The position numbers and the translations under genes are program-made. The notes beneath the pieces were generated by a model. The model worked only from the letters and a program-made list of their open reading frames with translations. It made no database searches and was not told the origin of the DNA. From positions 1-64,000 of IMG/VR virus record IMGVR_UViG_3300005253_000487: a stretch of 64,000 nt of DNA. One strand, written 5' to 3'. Positions 1-7,797 of this stretch are shown here, one piece after another. Positions within the stretch are counted from its first letter, which is position 1. Each line of letters opens with the position of its first letter. The stretch is from a virus.

Positions 1-548
1 ACGAGTCGTTCGTGCTCTGCCAGCCCACTTGGCGTCCCACCCTCCAGTAATTCAGTCACACCAAGGATGTTTTTTAGAGCATCCTGCGTTGGCGGCTCTC
101 CAGTAGGGGCGGGCTGTGGGAGCAACCTACGTCCATGCACAGGGCAATTCGTGCCCATTGAGTCAGGGTATCCTTCAAGTACCCAACGCCCAATGTCGGA
201 GAGTTTGCAGCTGCATCCAGCAGGGGTGGGCTCTGCCTCTGGCTGACATCTACCTCCACATTCTCCATAGCAGGCCGCACCCACAGCACCCATCCGACCG
301 CAGCGATCACACCTTGCAAGCGGGGCGGGCTCTGCCTTACGCCGCCTGTTCTTCTGCCGACGCTGCAGCGCCTCGAAATCATTGTGATCCGGTGGGGGCT
401 CTGCCCTGGACAGCGCTGTCCGATACTCCTGCAGCGCCAGGCCAAGGTGGTTTCGCGTGTCTACCCACACCATCTGGTCGGCACTGTACTTGACTCCGAC
501 CATCTTCTCCACACAGTTGATTAGTTCTCGCAGCGATACGGCACTCAT
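1..548 (-). CDS. Partial cysteine-rich protein with AEPxP linker repeats
   Basis: The frame is open from an ATG at 548 to the window edge, so the C-terminus is missing (at least 182 residues seen). The ATG overlaps the stop of the gene before it (ATGA), as is usual in this genome. The protein has a helical N-terminus (MSAVSLRELINCVEKMVG), then short cysteine clusters (CDRCG, CYGEC, CSC) separated by a recurring Ala-Glu-Pro-x-Pro linker seen four times in degenerate form. It looks like several small zinc-binding modules on proline-rich linkers. Function is unknown. Confidence 0.7.
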   Translation of the reverse strand, partial: MSAVSLRELINCVEKMVGVKYSADQMVWVDTRNHLGLALQEYRTALSRAEPPPDHNDFEALQRRQKNRRRKAEPAPLARCDRCGRMGAVGAACYGECGGRCQPEAEPTPAGCSCKLSDIGRWVLEGYPDSMGTNCPVHGRRLLPQPAPTGEPPTQDALKNILGVTELLEGGTPSGLAEHERL

Positions 549-850
549 GCGGCCACCATGCGTTTATATCTTGTTAGCGCCCCATGGATGCGACGGTGAC
601 ACGGCAGGTACAGCCACTGTACCTCAAGTGGTTCGTTGTAGTCCCAGTGGTGCTGTCGGCCGAGAGACACAAACTCCAACACCTTACGGATGTCTCTCAA
701 CCCATCCTCACAGGGCGTCACCTGTGCGGCTCCCCCACCGTCTTCTAGCGTGCAACGAAACTTTGCGTTTGGATCGGCGGGAGACACATTCTTGGAATCG
801 TCCAGGAGGGCTTCACGTGCCTGAACCGCAATTTGTAGTTTGCGTACCAT
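545..850 (-). CDS. Small HNH-like protein
   Basis: 101 residues from an ATG preceded by GAGAGG. The C-terminal half reads HHWDYNEPLEVQWLYLPCH followed by RRIHG. This is the pattern of small phage HNH-like proteins (HHxDYxxPLxVxWLCxxCHxxxH), where the histidines and the cysteine form the His-Me/zinc site. Only one cysteine of the usual pairs is clear, so nuclease activity is uncertain. An upstream TTG start giving 141 residues is possible but has no good ribosome-binding site. Confidence 0.6.
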   Translation of the reverse strand: MVRKLQIAVQAREALLDDSKNVSPADPNAKFRCTLEDGGGAAQVTPCEDGLRDIRKVLEFVSLGRQHHWDYNEPLEVQWLYLPCHRRIHGALTRYKRMVAA

Positions 851-863
851 GTGTTTTTGCCTC

Positions 864-983
864 TCAATCCACTCTGTTCGTCCATCCAATAAAGATCCAC
901 CAGCGCCAGAGCATGAATCCGATCCCGAGACTACGCTCCCTGCTCTTGCGCCCTTCCGAACCTGTTTCAATACCGAAGTGCAT
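864..983 (-). CDS. Possible 39-residue small protein
   Basis: A short ORF starting at ATG 983, with GGAGG about 13 bases upstream, ending 14 bases before the HNH-like start. The C-terminal half is tryptophan-rich and hydrophobic (LWRWWIFIGW), which could be a membrane peptide. Evidence is only the frame, a loose ribosome-binding site and gene spacing. Confidence 0.3.
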   Translation of the reverse strand: MHFGIETGSEGRKSRERSLGIGFMLWRWWIFIGWTNRVD

Positions 984-1369
984 TGACATCCTAAACCTCC
1001 ATTCGTGGCGGGGGCTTTACCTACCTGACCTTCGTGGTCCGGTAATGTAGTCGGGAGTACATGGCTTGTTGATTGTAGCAGTAGCAGGCCTCATACGATA
1101 GCTACCTACGGTTGTCAACTAAGCAAAGTGTTTTTCCGTGTTCAACGCACGTCGTAACCGGTGAAGCCGGGGCTTTCCCCTATTCGACTCGCCTAGCCGT
1201 GGGGCCTGCCGTCTGTGCCGAGAGTGTGTGACAGTTCCACCCCCCGCGCTTCCTACGCATCTAACGTCCTCACGCTTAGATACTGTCCTCCGGTCCTGGA
1301 CCTTACGGTGTGGTTCGGTGAGCCCCTGGTCTCTCATTCCAGGGGTAGTCAGCCCGTGCACCTTCCACA
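984..1369. other. Gene-free region with hairpin potential
   Basis: About 390 bases with no convincing ORF on either strand. The frames that stay open give low-complexity, Arg/His-rich translations. On the minus strand there are several short perfect hairpins: ATCTAA with TTAGAT near 1255-1285, GGGG with GCCCC near 1165-1180, and self-paired CCGG near 1160. It could be an untranslated RNA or a spacer. I recognise no family. Confidence 0.35.
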
Positions 1370-1612
1370 CTAGGGCGCCACTCTACGGTCGGAGTCCATG
1401 GCGCCCGCACCTCCCGTTAGTTTTCCACTGTGACGTGCTTCACGTGGTACGCGAGAACGGTGACAGAACGATCGCGTAGTAAAGAAAGTATGGGAGGCCG
1501 AGACCCCCTGAACTAAGGCCTCGCTTGCGTCCGTGTCGCCTTTGACTTCGGCGGTAGGCGAACGGAACCTCCCTGTTAGCAATGCAATTAGAAACTTGAG
1601 TGCTATGCCCAT
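1370..1612 (-). CDS. Possible 80-residue protein
   Basis: Starts at an ATG sharing TAATG with the stop of the preceding 49-residue gene, which supports coupled translation. The N-terminus is hydrophobic (MGIALKFLIALLTGRF) and plausible as protein. The second half (from about residue 41) looks unlike protein, and the region around 1378-1410 has a GGCGCC inverted repeat. A decayed or frameshifted gene is possible. Confidence 0.35.
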   Translation of the reverse strand: MGIALKFLIALLTGRFRSPTAEVKGDTDASEALVQGVSASHTFFTTRSFCHRSRVPREARHSGKLTGGAGAMDSDRRVAP

Positions 1613-1761
1613 TACTTCCGCATCTCTCTTAGCTTGTCAAGGATAAGGCAAAACTGTCTGGCGCTCGTGGCAGCCTGCGCCGTCGCGGCAGCAAGGGCAC
1701 ACATACTTTTTTGTGCGTGTTTGATAGCTTCGATCATACGCGCCAAACGTTCATCGGTCAT
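1612..1761 (-). CDS. 49-residue helical protein, unknown
   Basis: A complete short ORF, MTDERLARMIEAIKHAQ... ending LDKLREMRK. It starts by overlapping the stop of the 1758-1994 gene (GATGA) and ends in TAATG with the next one. Alanine-rich and amphipathic, it is probably a helical bundle or coiled-coil peptide. No family recognised. Confidence 0.6.
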   Translation of the reverse strand: MTDERLARMIEAIKHAQKSMCALAAATAQAATSARQFCLILDKLREMRK

Positions 1762-1994
1762 CGAAACTTCCTCGGTTGCCGTTTCAATTCTACCAGCGCC
1801 GCCTTGTACCGCTCCAGCATACGGGGCAGATGTTTGTACCCTGTCGCATCAGTCAAGTCTGCAATGCGCCCCTTCACGTACTGTAACGTTGCATCGTAGC
1901 TAGGACGTGTAGAGCGCAGAGTGTGGGCGAACTCGTGGGCAGTAGCGTGCAGGCGGCGCTTAGGCACGGTGGTCTTGTTGCTCCTCGAAGACAC
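1758..1994 (-). CDS. Basic protein of 78 residues, unknown
   Basis: Starts at GTG 1994, with AAGGAGG close upstream. A second in-frame GTG a few codons later is possible. It overlaps the end of the 1960-2214 gene. The protein is basic and mostly helical by composition (KRRLHATAHEFAHTLR near the start, LERYKAALVELKRQPRKFR at the end). HATAHEFAH resembles but does not match an HExxH metal site. Function unknown. Confidence 0.55.
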   Translation of the reverse strand: MSSRSNKTTVPKRRLHATAHEFAHTLRSTRPSYDATLQYVKGRIADLTDATGYKHLPRMLERYKAALVELKRQPRKFR

Positions 1995-2214
1995 TTTCCT
2001 CCTTGAGAAGGCGCATCATGCGATTCATTGAATTGGTAGCCTCCTCGGCACGGATACCGCTTGCTTTGACTGCACGTTGTATGGCAAGGATGCCCTCTTC
2101 TAACTCTGCATCCGTGAACTCTGTTGTGTCGACACCCCAGAACGACAGCTCGCGGCGAACGCGAGCGAGGGCCTCGCGCCGTTGTCGTTTCTGCCACCAT
2201 GCTCTAAGTCCCAT
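1960..2214 (-). CDS. 84-residue charged helical protein
   Basis: ATG start inside the end of the DUF3310-like gene. Very basic N-terminus (WWQKRQRREALARVRREL) followed by an acidic helix (FTDAELEEGILAIQRAV). Small phage accessory protein of unknown role, in the same minus-strand operon as its neighbours. Confidence 0.6.
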   Translation of the reverse strand: MGLRAWWQKRQRREALARVRRELSFWGVDTTEFTDAELEEGILAIQRAVKASGIRAEEATNSMNRMMRLLKEESVFEEQQDHRA

Positions 2215-2464
2215 CAGGTCTCGGGGCGGGAATGATCGTTACATTGTGCACTGAGTCTGCGAGCTTCTCGCCTTCCACTTCGATGAGTTTCTTGAGATAC
2301 CAATCCGCTTTCAAAAGATCGCCGACCGGTTTGCCCTTGTATCGGTAGCGGGCGAGGTACTTGACAACTTGTCCTGCAAGGAAATTAAAGTCTTGATCCA
2401 GGATGTAGTCGATGGTTTCGATCGACCCCTGGTTGTAATGGGAGGGGTGGTTTACGTTGCTCAT
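2204..2464 (-). CDS. DUF3310-like phage protein
   Basis: 86 residues starting MSNVNHPSHYNQGSIETIDY, with later KYLARYRYKGKP and DLLKADWYLKKLI. The NHPSHY start, the ExID motif, the central K(Y)xxRxxxK stretch and the DLxKAxWYL segment are the marks of the DUF3310 (SaV-like) family, common in phages. Some members are annotated as nucleotide kinases without proof. The ATG overlaps the preceding stop (ATGA). Family call is firm; biochemical role unknown. Confidence 0.85.
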   Translation of the reverse strand: MSNVNHPSHYNQGSIETIDYILDQDFNFLAGQVVKYLARYRYKGKPVGDLLKADWYLKKLIEVEGEKLADSVHNVTIIPAPRPDGT

Positions 2465-2727
2465 ACGTTCGGTTCCGCCTCGTAACTTTTTAGGTCACTC
2501 CATTCCATCTCATGTCCACAATCTCTACACTCCACAGTGTCCCCGGGTTGGATGTCAAGGCACTTGTCAGGGTCATCAACAAACCCCAAGTGTTCACCGA
2601 TCGCTTTGTCCGTTCGCTTGCCCTTCCGTGCATTGAGGCGAAAGATTGCCTCAACGAGAATGTCGGTCGTCAACGTTAGGTCGGTTGACATGCACTCGTC
2701 ACAGCGAAACTCTTTCATGGCGCCCAT
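2461..2727 (-). CDS. Zinc-ribbon protein
   Basis: 88 residues with two cysteine pairs, CDEC near residue 9 and CRDCGHE near residue 68, fitting one zinc ribbon. AAGGA lies 7 bases before the ATG, inside the end of the upstream gene. Probably a nucleic-acid- or protein-binding adaptor; target unknown. Confidence 0.6.
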   Translation of the reverse strand: MGAMKEFRCDECMSTDLTLTTDILVEAIFRLNARKGKRTDKAIGEHLGFVDDPDKCLDIQPGDTVECRDCGHEMEWSDLKSYEAEPNV

Positions 2728-2728
2728 G

Positions 2729-3520
2729 TTAATCCTTTACCACTTGTGCGTCTAGTTGTGCTGCTGTGTGTTGCATATAGTCTTCGCTGCCCGCAAACAC
2801 GCCCCGCAACGAAGCATCCTTGCGTCTACGTTCCAAGGTGTTGGGGTGGAACATGCCGGCAAGGGAAGAGAAGCCTGAGGTGTGGAGGTGACGAATGTAG
2901 GCCTCAGGTGATGGTACTTGCAACATGGATGTGATCACTGTGTCTGCACGGAACCTCTCGCTCTGGTCCACGCTACGACCAGTGATGTGGCGCCACAGAC
3001 GCATGGACTCTGCAACATGGTGTAGACTCTTAGCATCAGGGGGCAACGCGTCCAGTGCCTTGGATAGCCCTACAATCTTCATTCCTCCAGCGTGTCCCTT
3101 GTCCCTGCGGTGTCGACGTGGGGTAAGGAGAAGTACGCGAATTTGGTTGTACGCGTCCACAGCGTCTGGGCTGGTGAGGGGACCCAATGCGGATAGTCGC
3201 TTCGCTAACTTGCGGCGAACAGGTTCCGCTACGACAAGGTGGAAGCGGGCGAGGTGGGTGTTCACTTCCCGTAACCAATCCACTGTCTGTGGATCCAATG
3301 TGGGCTTCTTCACGCGAGGCAGTTCCGCTCCCGGGCCGAGAGCACGCGCACATGACTTGCAGATGCGGGCGCCTTCGGGCAGTGTGTGGACTATATTCTT
3401 GGCGGGGGTAGCGCGTAGGGTGATAACGCTGACGGTGCTGCACATTGTCTGTCGACCGCCTTGGGGCCACGCGTGCCACGGACGTCGCACAGCAAAGCGG
3501 ACCCAAGTAACTCTTGTCAC
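2729..3520 (-). CDS. Hypothetical 263-residue protein with cysteine site
   Basis: Starts at GTG 3520 in a GTGA overlap with the upstream gene. An N-terminal stretch has CSTVSV and CKSCARALGPG, a possible zinc site. The rest is long, basic and helical, with repeated Arg/Lys clusters (TPRRHRRDKGH). The composition would suit a DNA- or RNA-binding protein, but no family is recognised. Confidence 0.6.
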   Translation of the reverse strand: MTRVTWVRFAVRRPWHAWPQGGRQTMCSTVSVITLRATPAKNIVHTLPEGARICKSCARALGPGAELPRVKKPTLDPQTVDWLREVNTHLARFHLVVAEPVRRKLAKRLSALGPLTSPDAVDAYNQIRVLLLTPRRHRRDKGHAGGMKIVGLSKALDALPPDAKSLHHVAESMRLWRHITGRSVDQSERFRADTVITSMLQVPSPEAYIRHLHTSGFSSLAGMFHPNTLERRRKDASLRGVFAGSEDYMQHTAAQLDAQVVKD

Positions 3521-3711
3521 GTAATCTCCACAAGGACACGGTAGACCTCAGTGTCCAAATCGTCTGCCCGCGCTGGAGCGTCTGTGCGGATGTATACCCG
3601 TTCACCAATACTGTTTAAGTCTCGGTGATCCCAATAGTTTGGTCCTACACTGCTAAATAAATCGCCAGGGCGAAGGTCTCGTTTTACACAAGGTTCCAAA
3701 CGAATGTTCAT
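3517..3711 (-). CDS. 64-residue phage protein, unknown
   Basis: ATGA overlap at its start and GTGA overlap at its end place it inside a translationally coupled string. The sequence (MNIRLEPCVKRDLRPGDLF, then RVYIRTDAPARADDLDTEVYRV) resembles short beta-rich phage proteins. No function can be given. Confidence 0.65.
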   Translation of the reverse strand: MNIRLEPCVKRDLRPGDLFSSVGPNYWDHRDLNSIGERVYIRTDAPARADDLDTEVYRVLVEIT

Positions 3712-3911
3712 ATCTTCTCCGCTTTGTGCAGACTTATGAGTAGTGACACCTGAGACTTTACGCAGGCTTGGAGTGTGGACAAAGGAAGATTGACGTCTGG
3801 GCTAGCACCCCCTTTTACCAATTCCCAACCGCTGTTCCCGCCTGTATTTCGGATGTGTCCTTGTAGGGGCTCCATCCATTGAGGCATGGTCCATTTTATG
3901 TGTTTAGCCAT
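3708..3911 (-). CDS. 67-residue phage protein, unknown
   Basis: The best start is the ATG at 3911 (MAKHIKWTMPQWMEPL), with GGAGG 7 bases upstream inside the end of the helicase gene. Longer starts would read through that site. It ends in ATGA with the next gene. Role unknown; its position right after the helicase suggests the replication module. Confidence 0.65.
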   Translation of the reverse strand: MAKHIKWTMPQWMEPLQGHIRNTGGNSGWELVKGGASPDVNLPLSTLQACVKSQVSLLISLHKAEKI

Positions 3912-5451
3912 TGGTAACCTCCACTGTAAAACCCTCATCATGGTAGAGTTGAATGCGTTTGCGTGCTGCCGTATGGAGGTACTTAGCGGCGCGGGCTAAG
4001 AGACGCTCGTGGCTCTTAAATGTGACCCGGTCCACAATGTCTACGAGCCTGAGGAACTCCTTGCCATCTGTGCGTCGCAGCCCACGGCCGATGCGTTGCA
4101 ATGTCTGCTTCGTGGAACCCTCCCCGCTAACGAATAGAAGGTCAGTGGTATGTCCAAGTCGATTGGTTCCGCGGTCTAGGATCTTAGTAACCACAAGGAT
4201 GTGAATGTCTCCACGTCGGAACTGCCGCAGAACGTCTCGGCGTTGCGCCGGAGATGTGGAGCCATCCAAGAACACTGCACCTTTAATGGCCCGTGTAACA
4301 GAGTGTCCATGTTCCACACGGTTGACGATGACAGCGGTAGGTGTGTTGGGGCGGATGAGAGAGGCGATGAAATCATGACGCGCATAGTTGTTCATGACGG
4401 CCTCTTCGTAAACCCACCGTCGGCGTGCGGGTCCACTAAGCTCCCACCACTTCTTCAAGCCTCCGGTCAGCATGGGTGTGACATCGTATTGGTGTAACGT
4501 GACAGTGGGTGTAGCACTTACGTTGCGCTCTATGAGATCAATGTTCTTGGCTGCGAGTAGGATGGGCCCCATTAAGACGTCGAGTCTGAGATCTTCATAG
4601 GAGTCGTTTGGGAAGGTGCCGGAGAAGCCCAGGCGCCAGCGTGATCCTTTAGTATTGCTAAGGATGCGACGCCACGTTGCGACGTCCGCCCTGTCTGCTT
4701 CGTCTAGCAGTACCATTCCATGCCTGCCGACCCACTTGCGCCATACCTTTGCAGTGTCCCCCGTTTTTGCTGCCAATCGTTTCGACAGTGTTGGGACCAT
4801 GGCAATGGAGACAAGGTCTTGGGGCGGACGTTTAATACCTTGCGACACGCTTGCGGGTGAGAGTGAGGTCCACTTGGTAACCTCGTCCATGAGTGCATCG
4901 AATACGGAGATGGTGTCGCATAGGATGAGGACGGGGACGCCGAGTTGTGCGGCGAAGTCTGCCAGCAGTGCAATCACCGCACCCTTGCCCGCGTTGGTGG
5001 CAAGGGCGAAGCGCCCCCATTCATATTCCACGGCCGCTTTGAAAGCGACACGTTGGTACGTCCCTTGTGGTTCCGGTAGCTGTGTTAAGGTGGGGTGGGT
5101 GGGCGTGCAGGTAGGTGGTTGATTGTCTATTGTAATTGTTAACGCCTTACTCATGCGTTCGAGAAGCCCTCGAGACCCCCGGAACTCCCACACCCCTGGG
5201 CGTAACTGACGGCAGTACTTCCCCGGTGTGTAGGTGCCGTCCCAGAATACTGCCGCTGCTTTCTTACGTGCGGACGCCTCAGTCATCCCTCCCTGTATTA
5301 ACCTTCCTACCATGCTAGAGAACTTGCGGAAGCGGGGTGTGAACTGTGCATCAGGTACGGCATGGCGTTGACTCTCACGCCAATCGTACAGTGCCTTCGG
5401 CCCCGTAACAACCATTTCCGCGTGGTTGATGAGGTGGGCAACGGCAGTCAC
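3904..5451 (-). CDS. SF2 DEAD-box helicase
   Basis: 515 residues. Helicase motifs appear in order: motif I TNAGKGAV near residue 152, motif II LLDEADRAD near 250, motif III GFSGTF near 277, and motif VI QRIGRGLRR near 450. This is a full superfamily-2 ATPase of the type phages use in replication, recombination or branch migration (UvsW-like). About 130 residues precede motif I. It starts at GTG 5451, overlapping the stop of the zinc-finger gene. Family certain; pathway inferred. Confidence 0.88.
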   Translation of the reverse strand: MTAVAHLINHAEMVVTGPKALYDWRESQRHAVPDAQFTPRFRKFSSMVGRLIQGGMTEASARKKAAAVFWDGTYTPGKYCRQLRPGVWEFRGSRGLLERMSKALTITIDNQPPTCTPTHPTLTQLPEPQGTYQRVAFKAAVEYEWGRFALATNAGKGAVIALLADFAAQLGVPVLILCDTISVFDALMDEVTKWTSLSPASVSQGIKRPPQDLVSIAMVPTLSKRLAAKTGDTAKVWRKWVGRHGMVLLDEADRADVATWRRILSNTKGSRWRLGFSGTFPNDSYEDLRLDVLMGPILLAAKNIDLIERNVSATPTVTLHQYDVTPMLTGGLKKWWELSGPARRRWVYEEAVMNNYARHDFIASLIRPNTPTAVIVNRVEHGHSVTRAIKGAVFLDGSTSPAQRRDVLRQFRRGDIHILVVTKILDRGTNRLGHTTDLLFVSGEGSTKQTLQRIGRGLRRTDGKEFLRLVDIVDRVTFKSHERLLARAAKYLHTAARKRIQLYHDEGFTVEVTNG

Positions 5452-5597
5452 TTCTTAATCCTTACGCACTCTGCTTCGTGGGCATGATGCTTCTTGGCGC
5501 AGGCGTAGCACAATTGGTCTCCGCACTTGTGGCAAAGGAACGTGGCGTCCTTCCCGCATTTGCTTTTGTGTACGATTACTATGCAATCACAACCCAT
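5448..5597 (-). CDS. 49-residue B-box/AN1-like zinc finger
   Basis: A complete short ORF, MGCDCIVIVHKSKCGKD... with cysteine/histidine pairs CDC, CHKC, CYAC, HHAH and a final C. The spacing (CxC, C, CxxC, CxxC, HxxxH) resembles B-box or AN1 zinc fingers. It sits between two coupled genes (stop of the upstream gene inside its start, GTGA at its end). Probably a binding module; partner unknown. Confidence 0.65.
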   Translation of the reverse strand: MGCDCIVIVHKSKCGKDATFLCHKCGDQLCYACAKKHHAHEAECVRIKK

Positions 5598-5874
5598 CGT
5601 CGTCCTCCTCTATGTAATCATCACTGGGATGGAGTGCAGCGTGCAGACGGCGGGGGTTCCACACCCGCTCTCGTCTCTCGAACAACGCAAGCTCATCCCG
5701 CCGGAAGAAATGCCTAGGCAGACCAACACAACGCACGTCAACTTTCCAATAGCGTTCTGTCATTGTGCCGACAACACCAAGGTCGCCTGCTGACAACTGG
5801 ACAAAGAGGGGGCTGTCTGGGCATGGAGTAATCAACACGACGTCCCACTTACGTAGTCTAGTGCGGTGCTTCAT
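5587..5874 (-). CDS. Basic beta-rich protein, unknown
   Basis: Chosen start ATG 5874 in an ATGA overlap with the upstream stop (a GTG three codons earlier is possible). 95 residues, with an early stretch KWDVVLITPCPDSPLFVQL like a small KOW/SH3-type barrel and an acidic tail (DDYIEEDDDGL). No family confirmed. Confidence 0.55.
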   Translation of the reverse strand: MKHRTRLRKWDVVLITPCPDSPLFVQLSAGDLGVVGTMTERYWKVDVRCVGLPRHFFRRDELALFERRERVWNPRRLHAALHPSDDYIEEDDDGL

Positions 5875-6218
5875 TTCATCCACCGTCGTTGGGTAGACAG
5901 CCCTTCCCCTTCCATTTCTTCTTCAGCGCTTATGTCGTCGACGATATTGATGGTATAGAGTTTGCCCGTTACTGGCTTGCGTGGTGGATGCTGCGGTTGG
6001 GTTTCGAAGCGTGTGTAACTACCAGGTCGTCTTACGCCTGTGGCTAGGAACTCACACTCGGCGCACGTTTGTCCGAACGTCTCAGGTACTGTGACGAAAC
6101 CTTCTCCAAGCCATTCATCGCAGATGGCCTTGTTGAGGTCCGCGGTGTAGTGGGCCTTACTCTGGAAGCCCCCACGGCTTCTCCATGCGACACGGACGAG
6201 GTGATCGGGAGTTGGCAT
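5871..6218 (-). CDS. 115-residue phage protein, unknown
   Basis: Starts MPTPDHLVRVAWRSRGG, with AGG upstream of the ATG, and ends in ATGAAATGA with the next gene. A central CAECEFLATG could be half of a zinc site; the C-terminal 20 residues are acidic. First gene downstream of the tRNA-like RNA. Function unknown. Confidence 0.6.
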   Translation of the reverse strand: MPTPDHLVRVAWRSRGGFQSKAHYTADLNKAICDEWLGEGFVTVPETFGQTCAECEFLATGVRRPGSYTRFETQPQHPPRKPVTGKLYTINIVDDISAEEEMEGEGLSTQRRWMK

Positions 6219-6231
6219 AGTGCCCTGCCTT

Positions 6232-6344
6232 GCAAGTGAGAAAGCCGATGACCAGGAATTGAACCTGGACGCTCTAGGGTCATGTGGTCCCTCGAGCCAT
6301 GCCTACATCGGCCGCGCCCACAGTGTCTCCGCCGTCTCACTTGC
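6232..6344 (-). ncRNA. tRNA-like structured RNA with long outer stem
   Basis: On the minus strand a 10-bp outer stem (GCAAGTGAGA at the 5' side, pairing with 6232-6241) encloses a tRNA-like fold at 6244-6312. This has a 7-bp acceptor-type stem (GCCGATG/CATCGGC), a perfect T-arm (CCAGG, loop TTCAATT, CCTGG) and a long central hairpin (GCTC and AGGG paired with CCCT and GAGC). There is no D-arm, no clear anticodon and no encoded CCA. It is therefore not a normal tRNA. The outer stem plus tRNA-like module recalls bacterial Y RNAs (YrlA type); a decayed tRNA is the alternative. Confidence 0.6.
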
Positions 6345-6418
6345 TTGAGCCACCGTACACGACTTCGGCGCTTTGTGCCCTTGCCGGCGCGCCGCGTGCC
6401 GTTCTAATAGTCTGCCCG

Positions 6419-7057
6419 CTACGCCTTGCGGTAGCGTAGCACGTTAATGGGTAGTGTTGCTGGGTCCAACATACGTTCCGCAAGGTAGTCTGCTGTGAAT
6501 TGCCGAATGCGGTGTAGCGTACGATGCCATTCCGTGCGCGTTAACTTGAATGCGGTTCGGAGTTGCACATGGGATGGGCGGATGTGTTTGCTGCCCCGTT
6601 GCTTCAACCTTGCCTTGCGTCGTGCAGTGATGCGAAGGAGTTTGCAATAGCGTTCGTCCTGGGGCTGGAGCAAGTTCTCTGCCACGCGTCGTGCAAGCAT
6701 CCCTTCCATCACCTCGAGGGCGTTGAGGTAAGCGTCGAGGTCGAGCGCGTTGTTCCACGCCCCTTGTGGATCCTGTAGCATCTTGTCCGGGGGGGCTGCG
6801 GTGAGGGGGAAGTCCTCGCGGTGACGGGCGCCGGAGTAGCGCCAGCCCCCGCTCCAGTAAATCCACATGCATCGTTGCAACAGTGTCCGCGCAAGTGCAA
6901 ATGATTTCTTGTGGACAGAGCTGCGGTGGTAAGAGAACAGAGCTTCCTGTACTAGGTCGTCTACGTCAGCTGGTTGCTGTGTGATGCGTCGGGCGAGTGA
7001 GTGGGCGAGGACGTTCAATTGTTGCGGTGTTGGAGACGGTGATTTGATTGTGGGCAC
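6419..7057 (-). CDS. Phage RNA polymerase sigma-like factor
   Basis: 212 residues. Region 2.2 of sigma-70 is visible as LAHSLARRITQQPADVDDLV followed by QEALF, the DDLxQEAL core-binding helix. The C-terminal part has a helix pair (RPSHVQLRTAFKLTRTEW) that could be region 4. AAGGAG lies 8 bases before GTG 7057. A phage sigma would redirect host polymerase to phage promoters, for example those carrying the repeats at 17049-17150 (inference). Divergence is high, so it is called sigma-like. Confidence 0.65.
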   Translation of the reverse strand: MPTIKSPSPTPQQLNVLAHSLARRITQQPADVDDLVQEALFSYHRSSVHKKSFALARTLLQRCMWIYWSGGWRYSGARHREDFPLTAAPPDKMLQDPQGAWNNALDLDAYLNALEVMEGMLARRVAENLLQPQDERYCKLLRITARRKARLKQRGSKHIRPSHVQLRTAFKLTRTEWHRTLHRIRQFTADYLAERMLDPATLPINVLRYRKA

Positions 7058-7068
7058 GATGGAACTCC

Positions 7069-7503
7069 TTAAGGGTTAAAGATTATAACTTGCTTACTTA
7101 ATTGACGAGCGTATCTAACTGTTGCCCATGTTCCAGAACGCACCACCTCCCCCTCTTGTTTTGGTGCCGCTAACATGACGTCACAGGCGGCAGCCATGTC
7201 GCGGTTGCGTTGGAGGTATGGTCTGGGAGGCATGATACGTTGGGCTGGTACTGGACAGTAGGCGCGCTTTCTAGCATCACTAGGCGGGTGTAGTATGACG
7301 AGGTGCTCTAAGCCTGTCTCCTGTACTATGGTAAACATCTGTTCGTCTGCCATGATGCAATCGCCCAAGTGGATTGAGCGCAGTGCTGCGCGATACTCAA
7401 TTAGGTAGTTGGTGAGATCGAAACATTGACGAGTGGTTAGGTCCCGGTGTTGGGTGCCAGTGAAACTTATGTCTAATTTGTTGTGCATAATTTTGCTGTC
7501 CAT
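7069..7503 (-). CDS. SLOG/DprA-like Rossmann protein
   Basis: 144 residues. The C-terminal stretch reads VMLAAPKQEGEVVRSGTW, then ATVRYARQLSKQVIIF. This is the nucleotide-binding signature of SLOG-fold proteins (DprA, YspA and lysine-decarboxylase-like families): an A-P, a Ser/Thr-Gly-Thr-W-x-T loop, then a helix. Such proteins bind or cleave nucleotides or nucleotide signals. No ribosome-binding site is seen. A TATACT box about 8 bases before the ATG, with TTGCGC upstream, suggests a leaderless message. Confidence 0.65.
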   Translation of the reverse strand: MDSKIMHNKLDISFTGTQHRDLTTRQCFDLTNYLIEYRAALRSIHLGDCIMADEQMFTIVQETGLEHLVILHPPSDARKRAYCPVPAQRIMPPRPYLQRNRDMAAACDVMLAAPKQEGEVVRSGTWATVRYARQLSKQVIIFNP

Positions 7504-7578
7504 GCGACAGTATATGCAGACTTACAAAGGCGCAAGGGTTTTACTCTAACCCAAAAATTCGTATCGTATAAGTAGCGC

Positions 7579-7600
7579 ATAGGAATGCTATAGGAATGCT
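7579..7600. promoter_or_regulatory. Tandem 11-bp repeat, likely RHH operator
   Basis: ATAGGAATGCT occurs twice head to tail (7579-7589 and 7590-7600), directly upstream of the ribbon-helix-helix gene. RHH repressors typically bind tandem or inverted short repeats as dimers and often control their own operon, so autoregulation is likely. An intervening GTATAAG near 7566 may belong to the promoter. Confidence 0.5.
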
Positions 7601-7623
7601 TGCTAAAAGGGGGAACAACAACT

Positions 7624-7797
7624 ATGGTGATGCCGAAGCTGCCACCTGGAGAACGGAGAAGCGAACCTGTGTTCGTGCTTCTTCGTCCACGTGAGTTGCA
7701 ACAGGTGGATAAGATTGCCGAGAAAGAAGGGAAGAGTCGCGCCCAGGTACTGCGCGAGAGCTTCCTCGATAGGCATACGCAGGTCGATGCGCCTTGA
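7624..7797 (+). CDS. Ribbon-helix-helix (CopG-like) regulator
   Basis: 57 residues from ATG 7624, with an AGGGGG Shine-Dalgarno. The segment PVFVLLRPRELQQVDKIAEK followed by EGKSRAQVLRESFLDR is a textbook RHH fold: a beta strand, helix A, a Gly-x-Ser/Arg turn and helix B ending in RES. It is the first gene of the only plus-strand operon in the left arm, next to a tandem repeat that is probably its operator. The longer start at 7600 lies before the Shine-Dalgarno and is unlikely. Confidence 0.75.
   Translation: MVMPKLPPGERRSEPVFVLLRPRELQQVDKIAEKEGKSRAQVLRESFLDRHTQVDAP

Noticed and set aside
1119-1479. Overlapping 83-codon ORFs on both strands
   Set aside because: Arg/His/Pro-rich translations without ribosome-binding sites, in a region rich in hairpins.
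6244-6312. Ordinary tRNA gene
   Set aside because: T-arm and acceptor stem are perfect, but there is no D-arm, no U33 and the central hairpin has a 9-base loop. It is kept as a tRNA-like RNA.
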